Positions 11,901-23,085 of a stretch of DNA of 64,000 bases are shown one piece after another. Every line of letters starts with the position of its first letter. Position 1 is the first letter of the stretch. The DNA is from Ligula intestinalis (taxonomy: Eukaryota; Platyhelminthes; Cestoda; Diphyllobothriidea; Diphyllobothriidae): the NCBI GenBank assembly GCA_036362985.1, contig JAYGXS010000003.1, forward strand, positions 64,132,292 to 64,196,291. Reading direction: 5' to 3'. The notes under the pieces were generated by a model. It searched no databases and was not told where the DNA came from. It saw only the letters and a program-made list of their open reading frames with translations. A program made the translations under genes and the position numbers.

Positions 11901-13731
11901 CTATAACCATTTAAAAAGAACGTGTCCTCCAAAATATTTTTGTTCAGTAAAGTAGGGAGTCCTTTATCTTTAAAGGGTTCGTGATTAGGAGCAGTTTTGA
12001 GGGCCGTTCGGCTGATTCACGGTTTCTGACATCTAAGGTCACATACTTTCCACTTCAATCACATTTTCAGTATACCTATAATGCTGATAACACGAGCATC
12101 TCGCCAGTCGCACAGCGCGGAGGTGAGGAAACACCATGTCGCTTTGTTTGATGTTGGTGTTTCCTGATGCCGCTATTTTGGGCGTCCTTGGTCCAAATTG
12201 GGTCACACCATTTGCTTCCGTAACCTCAAGTTGAAAACTCACTTTTAGGGGGTCTGTCTTATCACAAATCTCTGATCGCGTACTTGCAGACTGACAGCGG
12301 TTTCCGTGTCCCAGCGAAGTTGGGTCCATGATCGAACCTCAGCAAACAACAAATATTCTTCGACTCTCAGGTATTTGTGAATTGAACAGAGGTTCCTACC
12401 GCAGAGGAGTTTTTACAATAGAATCTGCTTAATTAGCTAAAACAATTCATCCATATCCGACCGGTAACAGTCGGAATATAAATGTCATCCATATCTTATA
12501 TTGCAGCGACGCGTGCTTTCGCCTCTGGTACCTTCTTTAGGCATGGCGGAAAATGCCAACGCGCTGGTGATCCCATTCTATTTGCCTTTCATGGGCACGT
12601 TTTCGGAATGCGGCAGTAAAGAGGAGCAGCTAGGCATCTGCTTCTTGCTATTTGGTCTTGCCGATCATGGAGTTTTTGTATACACGCTTCGGTTGCAGTG
12701 TTTTTATTTAAATTGCTTTGAAGGAATCTCCAGACTACTGTGCTTATGCACCACCGGAGGATACTAACATACCCGAGGAGTTGAGTTGTATTAGTCGTTG
12801 TAAAGTGCACAGAGATACAAAGCTCACAGTTAGATGCGTCCCTGATGGAAGCATCGACAACAGACACTCATCTGCCTAGCTTTTTCTCTGGTAGACTTAA
12901 TGTCGGAGGTGTTGGCGATCAGTCCATGGATGCTTGATAGTCGAGTTTCTCAGTGACAAATAACCTGTTGCCCAAGTGGTTGCGCCGACACGCAGGTTCG
13001 TGGTGTTCGAAAACGACACTTTCCAGGTCTTGTGAGAAAAAAATGTTAGTGTGCCAAAGAGCACAATCATATCCACGTCACCTTAACTCACGTCCGTCAG
13101 TTTCCATTGCAGGTGTGCAGGTTTGATAATGGAATGGCAAATGTTTCTATGGCGATTTTGCCACTGAGACGTCGTCATAGTTTACTGCACTCTTCTACAA
13201 GCCACATATATGTAGAAATTCACATTTTACGGTTGGTGGACTAGGCGTTTATTATGATACCACAATTTGGCTAGGTAGGGCAATTTTCACCCACATTTCA
13301 AAGAGGCATAAGGACGAAGCGTTGAGGTATTTGTGTATTCTTGAAGCGAGTTTAATTTTGATGTGTTTCAGTTGTCTTTGAGAAAATTTATTGTGGAAAG
13401 TGAAATGTTGAATCCATCATTTTTGCGTATATCATGGAATTCAGATGGTAACACGTCAGTAGGTTCGTTGACCACCATGGGCCTATCGAAAACGCCTTTT
13501 GGCGCCTATATTGTGTTAGGAGTTCGGTTAGGTAACTAACCTACAACGTGGGACTTAAGGTTGTCGGGTAGGGCTTGTGCATTCAGTTTGTGGACGACAG
13601 GACTTACGATAACAGTTACTCTCTCTTCCTCAACAGACAGTAATGGTATATCCTTCTTTATTTTGTTTTGTTTCATTGAGAACCTAATAGGGCCTATCCA
13701 TCAGGGGATACTTTTGCGCACACTGCAGTGT
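8903..13731. other. intronic sequence, no feature recognised
   Basis: AT-rich sequence with many stops in all frames. A minus-strand frame at 12039-12329 (96 residues) is the longest, but it shows no family resemblance, no membrane segment and no clear splice context. I see no inverted-repeat element or match to other repeats here. Confidence 0.5.
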
Positions 13732-13832
13732 TTGAAAAATATACGACTCGATCACTGCGACAATACTTTTATTCGCCTGACGTTTCGAGATCCGTCCCGG
13801 ATTCATCATCAACTGTAGTGGTTGTTGTTCAT
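13732..13832 (-). repeat. PLE family A 3' tail, minus strand, solo
   Basis: Read on the minus strand the order is TGATGATGAATCC, GGGACGGATCTCGAAACGTC, GCGAATAAAAGTATTGTC, then the GTGATCGAGTCG block. This is the family A terminal motif with its stem intact. The first base of the core is changed (TTGATGA). No coding part is attached, so it is a strongly 5'-truncated insertion. Confidence 0.7.
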
Positions 13833-16800
13833 TGCATTGGGTGTGTGCTTAAACCGGTCCCAAGGTCAATGATAAAATCAATTTGTATGAAGTTGGACTT
13901 TTTATCTTGCAAATAGACTAAACCGCGTTTTCTAGTTGAGTTTCCTTCTTCAACTTTTCCACTTTCCTCCAAACAAAATTCATGGTCTGTTAGTAGCGAA
14001 CTGGGAATTCGTAATGCCGAAACGTATTCCTATAAATTACTTATAATTTCAAACCCAGCTTCTTTTTTGTCTCATAAATAAGCGAATTCATTCACTTTCG
14101 AATACTGTTATCATTAAATAGTTGTACGCTCAGGGATAGTCAAAGCCCAAAATTTTCGCCGATGTTCCGTTTGTATAAAAGCTCACATGGGAGTTAGTAA
14201 AGTTTTGAGTCCGTCTAAAACGACGAGGGGCGATTAGCAGATGTAAGTAGTCTTTGCTTTTTGTATTGATTTTTTATCTATACTTCTCTTCGCAAGATTT
14301 CCTATTATTCAAAGAAACAATACACAATTCCTCGTCCACTGCCTACTTAGCAAGCATGAGCGAAACACAAAAGGGATGTTAAATTTCCTTTCCTTTGCAA
14401 GTACTGATGCTAGATGCGCTGGAACTAATACATTTTGAAATATTTTATCTTCGGCGAAGAAACCTCAGGGTTTGCAATTTGAGTTTTTCGCTTTTTTGGG
14501 CAATTAGCATTTCACTAACGCAAATTGCATAAAAGGAGGGTTAATTAACACCCCATGTTGCCAATTTTTTCCTCCAGGTCGACACTTTCTTGGTTTTGAT
14601 CGGAAACACGAAGGATGCAAGCGGCGATTGCTAGCTGTGCTCCTGAGATTAGACGTGGCATGCATACTGCCTCGACGTGTAATATACTTAGCCAGGATGT
14701 CTGCTGTCAACTAAGCATTTTTCCAATTCTACTATGTTGACTTTTGTGAAAGCGGCAGTCAGTTTCTCTTGTAATGGAGCATATTTCCGCCTCTAGGTGG
14801 TTTCATTTTCCGTTTTTTACAGGATGGGATGTAGTTGCTTTTAATGTTTTCCTAGTGAGACATTTTTACGAACTTTGCTCCATGTTCCTTATCCTGTTTA
14901 CTCTCTATTCGAGATTTAGTTTGCTTTACCACTTTCCTATTTATAATCACTGCCTGGAAGTCCTGGCCGCAAAATGAAGTCGTCAAAAGTCCTTGGCATA
15001 TATCCCCTGACTGAGATATTACGAACCAGCTGTTAAGCCCTCTGTGCAAATGCCTGCACCGCTATTGGTGGTGCAACTTAAATTATTAAGGCCTCCTAAA
15101 GAACGGCTTATAATTCGTGTAAAATGCTGACATTTGCGAAAGATTGATAATCACTCATTAATTAGCATTGAGTAAAGTTATTATACTTATGACGTGTGGC
15201 CTACTCTCAAGTCAGTTTAGACACGATAAGATACCGGATTTCAAATAAGCGTCTTTCCAGCCGATAACAAAAAGAAGACACTATGAAAAATGCCTGATTA
15301 AAAAGTATGCCCTTTTGTTTTTGATTTTGACTACCCTGATAATTTCTGATATGCTAAATGGAAAAAAATAAATTCTTCTAATAGTAAATAACTTCGTGTT
15401 TAAATTTTATATTTGAAAAAAAATGTCTTTGGGTTTTAAAAATGTTTTCGAATTGTTGAATAATTTTTAAACCTACTGATAACTGCACCCGCATTCAAGG
15501 TTAAAGGAGTGCGCGCTGTGTATGTCTTATTAAAAGAAAAGTACGTTCTTGCCTATGGTTTGAGGAAGAAATCGCATAGCTCACATAACATTTGTCATTG
15601 ATATCTATAATGGCGTAAACATTTAGGACAAAATTGATGACTAGATGCATACATTTTATATGAATGGTTACCTCACAGATATAAAAACCTCAATAGTTAA
15701 ATTTTTCTGAAACCAAAAGATACCGTTTTTGAAAGTATGAAATTCAACAAAGGCGTTATTTCCTACCAAACGAGTTAAGAAATATTTTTTCCTATACATT
15801 TTCCAGAAAATATAATTAAATTTATAAGGGCAGTCAGAATGAATGGTAAAACGCATACTACTTAAGTAACCACTATTGACAGTACGCACGTTTTGTTAAC
15901 GGTCAGAAAAACGCTCGTTAAATTGCCAGCCTCCTATCGTGACTTAAAAAACTTGAGACTAGGCTTCATGTTTATTAGTACTACAAACTTACTCAATGCC
16001 AATTATCGAATCAATCTTTCGCAATTGTTGGCATGTTGCACGAATTCTGATGTATAGTGTACACGCATAGGGTATTACCACTTTAATGTTTAGAGTGTAA
16101 GCGCATTAAGGATACGATCAGTAAAATCCTAAGAATAACCAGCAGGAATGTACTGTTTTGCAAACATCATCCCAGCCAGAAGGACATATGACAAGTCTAG
16201 TTCCGTTCATTTGTGCCCATTCCTGATGAGGCATAAATTTACAACCCATAGCAGTTAAGCTAAGTCAGCATAAAATCAATTCAAATTTACAGTAACCCCA
16301 GCTTAATAGACCAGACTTAAGAGACTGATCCAGTTTTAATTGGTTCATCCATTGTAGGGCATGCTTTAAGTCATAGTGCAATCCAGTATTTTTAAGTCTT
16401 CTTGTCCTATGCTAGGTTATGCTATGCAATTTCATGATATTTCCATGTGTACTTTCGTTGAGGTAACTTCTAGTATGCTTTCTTGAAAAAAGCAATTTAT
16501 GCTAAACATTTGGCCAACACGCGGGTGTTTTTTTCCTGCGTTTAATATTCAAAGTAAGTCCCATCAGTGAAGACCTCAAGGACCAAGAATCAAACAATGT
16601 ATTCAGGAGTGTTGTAGAAAAAGTAATAGTTTGTAATTGCGAACTTGTTTCATTAACTGAATTTGAAAAAAAATCCGATTATCAATCAGCAAAGTGTTCA
16701 CGTCGACTCCAGTCAAAAATCCACGCAATTTGGATTTAAATTTATTGCAAATAAATCAGGTTTGAAGTTAACCACGCAGTTCTCCAGACTGCGAGCTAGA

Positions 16801-17824
16801 CCATTGGCGTATTATGTCTGTTGGGATCTCAACCGGTCCGTTTTCGGCAAACAGAAGGTATTACTGACGCGCGCACAGTATCAGTCCTTGAGATTAGTGC
16901 TTAGTGGCAGCCTAAATGTAACTATAGCTTAATACGTTGCGTTCTGTAGTTGCTAATTGTTTGCTTGAAAATTGGGCTCACCATCGTGCTGGAGGAACCA
17001 CAGCACGCGCTGACGTCCTTGAAACGTGCCTTTGATTGGTCAGAATTGTTCCATACTGATTCGTGTGGAATAGGCAAACTTGTCAGAGCAATTATAAGAA
17101 GCACGGTTTAAAAGTTATTTTATGTGCATGCGTGCGTTGTTTTGCAAATAACCATTCAACCGGTTGCTTGGGTACTTTGAACATCACGAAACACACACAG
17201 TTGCTTAAGTAAAATCGTTTTCGAAACTTACGCATCTGAATAAAATCAGATTTGGCAGAACACTGAATAAGAAAACATGTATTTCCTTCAGGCGTAACAA
17301 ATAAAACTAAGGTAGAGGACACTTTCGATTCTGTTAGTATATATTTTGGAACCCTTGTTGTTTCTTCCAATTTTTATAGTTGGTTTCAAATTATTAAACA
17401 TGAGCCAGATCTAGTGCAGTATTCTATGATACTCATGGCATTGCTTCGTATGGCCATATATAATTATGTGGATTTACTCTGCAGAAAACGCATAATTTAT
17501 ATTTTCTACACTTTAATATGGCATGTAAAAACAGTTACAGCTCAAAATACGAAAAACAATTAGTAGGTAATGCCATTAATACCTTCAACTAGGACATTTT
17601 TAAAAGCCACAGTTACCTTTAACGTTCGAACGATTATTTTACAGAGCACTTATTTTAGATAATAAAGACCATAGTTTTGTGTAAAATAAAAGACCGTGCA
17701 GACGAAAGTTAGACTAAAAATATTCTTTCTTTGATACTTTATGCTGAATAACATGCGATCTCGCTACTATATATTTATTAAGTGTCTAACCGTCTGTTCA
17801 TTTCAGTGTCTTGCAAATTTACCT

Positions 17825-18030
17825 GAGCAAGCTTTTCCACTTCAAAACGCATGGATATATTTTAATTGATAATTAATGTGCTCAGATAATTGTATAGGTT
17901 TTTTTTCCAAATTTCAGTTACATTCGACAAGTCACCAAACTCCCCGTTCGCCAAAATATGATAAACCTGGGCTTCCCCTGACGTCTTTAAATAAATCAGG
18001 GAAGCAGATTTGGAATCAAATTGTCTCAAG
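17825..18030. repeat. degenerate direct repeat, copy 1
   Basis: It shares an ordered series of words with 18338-18545: GAGCAAGCTTTTCCACTTCA against GTGAGCTTTTCCACTTTAAA, then GCAT(G)GAT, TTTTAATTGATAATTA against TTTCAATTAAAAGTTA, AGTTACA, CAAGTCACCAAACTCCCCG against CAAATTGCCAAACGCCCGC, and CCCTGACGTCTT against CCCAGATGTCTT. The offset is about 510 bp. The copies are quite diverged, so the duplication is old. Identity of the unit is unknown. Confidence 0.5.
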
Positions 18031-18337
18031 CCAACGGTCTCATGTTATAGGAAATAACAGCCAAGTTACTGCGCCAGATGCACAAGAAAAAGTCGCAAAA
18101 ACTTAATTATTACCTAAGATGCGTATATGAGAATTGTCACAGCTCATTGTGTAAACATTGAAAGTAGATAGGTTCTGTCCGATTTCTCGCTCCTTAATGC
18201 GCTTATTTCTGTAGTATCTATGAATCATTAAATAATATCTCACTTGTACTTTAAAGGATTCACCACTAAGAAATACAGTAAGCTTGCTTTTCTTCCACTT
18301 AGGTCATTTCCGTCCTCTATTCTGGCATTCTTACTTG

Positions 18338-18545
18338 TGTGAGCTTTTCCACTTTAAAGTGCATCGATCGATTTCAATTAAAAGTTACTAGTGTCAGTGC
18401 ATCGTGTGGATCTTTCCTGTAGTTACAAATAATTCAACAAATTGCCAAACGCCCGCTTCAAAAAGAAAACCCAGACTTTCCCAGATGTCTTGCGGCTAAT
18501 CAAGAGGACTAAGTCTGCATAAAATGTTCATCCGATGTTCCCAGT
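18338..18545. repeat. degenerate direct repeat, copy 2
   Basis: Partner of the 17825-18030 unit, same orientation and same order of matching words. No inverted ends or target duplications are evident, so I cannot say whether these are two insertions or a local duplication. Confidence 0.5.
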
Positions 18546-20867
18546 GAAGAATTTTTCGTCTTAATTTAAAAATGTCTAATCGAGAATAAAAGAAGATAAC
18601 CACTGATCGCTTGAACGCCAACGGACAACAGTCACTTGCAACTCTCCCACGTAGGTCGTCGTCCATCTACCGCAGGCAACGTGTGTTACTCTATTCCTGG
18701 TAAAGCGTGTGTTACGAAAATGTTGCAAACCTTTCACTTTGCCACCTCAAACCTGTGGCCTCCCACGTTGCCTCGCATGTGAGGCAAGTGAACACACTGA
18801 CAATACGGGAGCGCAACGGCGTGCCATCACGAACAAACGGCATGCATTTGCCAGATGAGTTCGCCAGTTTCTGTGATAAGGATTTTAACTTCATGCAATC
18901 TATACCATTCTGATGGATCCTATGTTCCGGGCGCTGGACTCAGGACTCAGGATTTCTGTAGTTTGTAAAACTTCGAACTGTTCCTTTCCCTCAAGTTAAC
19001 TTAATAGCTTACGTTCCCCTTGAAATTTTTGTTTGAATAACAAATATTTTGGCGTAAAGTAAGATTTGTGTTTGATCAAATCCTAAAACAAAAGCCGTAT
19101 ATTCACTTTGTTTGAGGCCTTTCATAATTTCAAAACGATATTTATATATCTGCACACTTTCTTATAAAGTGTTATTCAGATTATTACACTATTCTTGAAC
19201 ACACATACGCACATCGTTTAAAGGCAACTTAACGTAATATTCGACTGAAATTGTAGACCTTCTTGCGGATTTTATCTGCTGATACTATGAGTAAAAAATA
19301 CCATCTTAGTGGTTTCCTGGTCCGAAAGCGTCGTGGTCGGGGGCAGCAATGTCTTCTGGTCTGGGGTTAGACTTATGTTACCTGACCAGCCATAGACTTA
19401 GTTGCATGGGGACGGCTTTTCGGGGATGCTTGACAATACCTGTTGTGTACTCTGTTGCTTATCCTGTACAAGTTTACCGTTCCGCAAAGTGGGATATTCT
19501 TATCTGCAATTAGCACCGAATACTCAAGTATGAGTCTCTATCTGTTTACACAGTGTTTGCGATCTGTTATGAGTCTCCCTTAGCTGGCTGACATTCCTCA
19601 CACCTGAAACAGTAACATATGAGCAAGCATGTTTTAGATAAAAATGATGAGAAGATGCTAAATCTAAATAGCCTACTTCAAACGTTTTCGGTAAAAACTT
19701 TATCAGCAGAAACGTTATTAGCCGTTTCAGCGATCAACGAACTTCACCTTTTGTACCAATAGTCAGTTGGTATTGAGAAGGAACATATAAAGCACTGATT
19801 CACTTTCAGCAATTTATCATATTTTATAGTCTTGAGCGAGTGAAGAGTTGCAGGAGCATTTAGTGTACCGACGTTCAGCCATGGCAAACGTGAAGCATTT
19901 GCGAAAGAAATCTGTGTACGTTATGATTTTAAATGCACTTGCCGTCTTTAAACCAGACAGAAATGGTTAAACGTTGAACAGCTATTTTTATAGTTACTTA
20001 CTGATTTTATTAAGGGAATCATACGTCTATAAATCTTACTATATAAAATCTAAACGTAGCATCAAATTTTGAAATAATCTTATCCTGTACGTTTGTGCCT
20101 TCCCTAGTACTTATTTCCAAAGACAGTTTACTAATTTTCTGCGCTTAAAATTCTCAGAATTTTCATTTACGCATGCAGTTTGCCCACTTCGCTCCATTTC
20201 ATTATTTAACTAAACTCAAATTTGTGTACTTTACCTAAACTTAATTTACCCTTAATAGTTAATTCACCAAAGAGTTCTCTTTAAATATTTAAGAAGTCGT
20301 CGCGTAATGGCTACTAATAACTTCGTAAATAACTGAATACAGAATGGTTTAAGTGTGCACTTCAAGAGGTAAAAAATTACAAATTTCATAACTCCTTTAA
20401 GCACACCTGCAATTGAGAAAGTGAAAATGATGCAGTGATGCACACAATGGCTGCTGTTACGGTGCAACATCTGCATCTCTTTTGAAAAATACGATCGGAT
20501 GCTTCCTTGTTTATATATTCTGTAAAGATGCACTCAGTAAATAACCAGCCCTGTTGTTACTGGCACAGTTCGCACATATAAATAGAATTTTTTCTTAATC
20601 GGAAGGTAACCTACCAAAATAAATGAAGTAGTTTCTGATCATGTCGAGATGTACCTAACAGTGGACTATAAATTCAAAGATTTTTGCTATTTTTGGAACA
20701 CTGAAAAAGTTGTCCATTCTTGTATGTGTATTTTGGTGTCTGAAGTATGCGTGGATAAAAGCCAGTATGCAGCCTATGAACTCGGAGGATAAAGCAATAT
20801 AAAGTTCGAAAAGCCCTGAGTGAACTATATAGTGTGGCTCAAACAATATTGAAGTTACAGGTCAGTT

Positions 20868-21340
20868 AAACGAAATCGCCAACAAAAGAGCACCGACCCC
20901 AAGATTTGGCGTTCGATCCCGTATGTAAAAAGTGTATCGGAAGCCGTCGGCTGCTTTCTCGCACCACTTAGAGTTAGAGTCACACACAGGCCGGAGGCAA
21001 CCATTAGAAATCAGCTACTGTAGCCGAAAGGCCCATTGCCATGGCAAGAAACATCTGGGGTCGTCTACAGGATCTGGTGCAGCTGCGGTCAAAGCATCTA
21101 TGTCGGAGAACCTGGCAGACTTCTCAAGACGAAAATTGACGAACACGTGGCAGCAATGCCACGAAATGATGCCAATTGTCAAGTTGCGACTTATTCGTTG
21201 AGACCCGGTCACTAATTTGATGAGGCAGAAATTCTCGCAAGAGGTGAAAATCGGGTTAGCCGACATCTACTTGAGTCATGGTTCACGGGCCCCAATTCAT
21301 TAACAAGTGCAACGATACGCCAAATCCATATTCAATGCTT
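20868..21340 (+). pseudogene. Penelope-like element, GIY-YIG endonuclease end (family A)
   Basis: Frame beginning at 20868 reads a linker with PKIWRSIPYVKSVSEAVG, then VVYRIWCSCGQSIYVGEPGR, which is a GIY-YIG nuclease start (VVY ... IYVG), LLKTKIDEHVAAMPRNDAN, and after an in-frame TAA at 21213-21215 FDEAEILARGENRVSRHLLE and SWFTGPNS. In PLEs this nuclease follows the RT and nicks target DNA. The whole RT is missing, so the copy is 5' truncated. There is an earlier in-frame stop just before PKGPLPWQ and a one-base shift near 21290. The open frame at 20932-21201 is an out-of-frame shadow. It lies in the TRPC intron, opposite to that gene's strand. Confidence 0.85.
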
Positions 21341-21740
21341 AGATTTTATTTGGCCAAAGCAAGTCGTCACTTGAGGAACGGGCAGGCCACGACCTCATAT
21401 TACGTTAACACCGGAGAGCCAGATGGCCAAACAATCATCAAACCCGAGCCCACCGCCCGTGATTAAAGTTCAACAGGTCAGAGCCCGCGTCTCGTCCAAC
21501 AAACCACCCACGCGCGAGAAGGCAATTAACGTTAATTGTCACTTTATCTTTGCAGTAATGACTGTGACCTATAGATACTGCAAACGTCTTTGCATGCACT
21601 ACCCTTTTCTGCTACTGCTCTCTATTCATGTCTCTGATGGTGGATCCGCGACGGATGTTGAAATGTCAGGCGAATAAACATATTGTTCCAGCGATCGAAT
21701 CTTCTCAGTTGCTTCGTGGGACACGCATGTTCGCTATTTA
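21341..21740 (+). repeat. PLE family A 3' UTR
   Basis: This is the longest family A 3' region directly attached to its coding end, so it defines the tail. Shared blocks in order are GTCGTCACTTGAGGAACGG, AACACCGGAGAGCCAG, AGTTCAACAGGTCAGAGCCC, GTAATGACTGTGACCTATAG, then the core CTGATGG at 21634-21640 (final A changed), GGATCCGCGACGGATG, GAAATGTCAGGCGAATAAAC, and a final CATGTTCGC near 21735. Confidence 0.8.
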
Positions 21741-21889
21741 AGCTGTCTTGATTCTCTAGGCCAATTGTGGGCAAAGGAATGTTATGCGAAAATAATTTAT
21801 TCTCAAGAACTCAAATGATCCTTGCCCGAAATTTCTTTGCAATCAGAAATACTAAGCACGTAATCCGGAATGTTTGTGTTTTGGTTTTC

Positions 21890-23085
21890 AAGTATGCCTT
21901 GAAATTTTTGTGCTATTCGCTTTCTTGGTAGGTTCACGATAATAACCCAGATTCATGTTTTGTTGACATTAAGGATGGCTAATTCTGCACGCAACTTTCA
22001 TGGCGAAATTTAACTTGTCAGTTAAGCATATATTTGGTCAAGTTATTTTGATCGACTGAGTAAATGTAATCCTGTGAATGCCTTTAAGCTAGGAAAATCA
22101 ATATTTAAGTTTATTAAGAGAAATAGGTATTAACTTTGGTGAAATTTAGAGCAGTCTCGTATCGAAGGAATCCCCTGTACTATTAAGTATTACAGAACCA
22201 AAATCTTGATGAATGTGCATTGTGCTATGAAAGAACTTTAAAATAAGTAAAATAAAGTGTAAAACGTTTCCCTTCCAGATACGGGAAATGGTGTCTGAAA
22301 TCGTTCAAATGGAAGTGAGTTCAGTTTTAAGCAATCACATTCGTTCTCGAAAGCAAGATACTACTAATGTTTTAAACGTGACATTTAGGTTGCCTGTAAA
22401 ATTTTGCGTCACAAAAAGCACTAATCACTGTTCATATGACAGAATGTGCTTTATTGTATCGGTAACTATAAGCGAATGAGCAAAGTGTCCATATGTTTTG
22501 CCTCGAAGGTAATGTAAGCAGGCCACATTTCATGTAAGTCATGTAGAAATATACTTTTTTAACTTACCCTTCCACTTACGCGTTATTCAGAAACAGAACA
22601 GACAGAAAAAAAATTTATTTCAAGAAACGGTCACATATATGGCCACTCTTTTTGCATTTGCAAGCTTATAACTGATACTTGAAGTGATCCACTGTGGGGA
22701 AAAATAACCAATTATATAAAGGTACGTTTTCCTTTTTCCAGTCACATTGAATAGTTCATCGTCAGGTCAGTTAAAACGATTTTTAAAGGATTGCAATATC
22801 ATTTTGATATCAACTTTTATAAAATGATTTGACCAAGGGAAATTTCTTTTGATATAAAGAAATCGGTTACGTTCTGTTTTCAACTTACGAAAAGATAAAA
22901 CGTCATTGTTCTCATATACAGATATTTTAACATCGCCGGAAAATTTTGTTTTTCTTAGCTAACACTTAGAACTCCTTACATCAACATGCCTAATTCTGTT
23001 CATTATTATTTTGTTGTTTTCGTTAATGCAGTCACGCCGGTGTGCGAGTAATGGTCATAGTTTTAGAAACTTAGGCATGTTGCGC
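21890..23085. repeat. three-copy unclassified repeat R, copy 1
   Basis: It aligns with 32479-33840 and 34950-36590 through many ordered words: GAAATTTAAC, GATCGACTGAGT, TTTATTAAGAGAAATA, GAAGGAAT, CATTGTGCT, CCCTTCCA, ATGTAAGTCATGTAGAAATA, CAGTCACATTGAATAGTTCA, TTCATTATTATTT and GTAATGGTCA. This copy lacks several hundred bases of the right half compared with the others. No transposase, RT or inverted ends were seen. It begins about 150 bp after a PLE end. Two short modules inside (22279-22314 and 22742-22765) have splice-like borders, discussed in the findings. Confidence 0.7.

Larger units (their letters stand above)
13833..20867. other. intronic sequence with one degenerate direct-repeat pair
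   Basis: Apart from the repeat pair at 17.8-18.5 kb I see no protein homology, RNA gene or element ends. Frames are short and of random appearance. Confidence 0.45.

Noticed and set aside
12039..12329. 96-codon minus-strand frame, possible extra TRPC exon
   Set aside because: No TRPC resemblance, and the two TRPC exons already join in phase without it.
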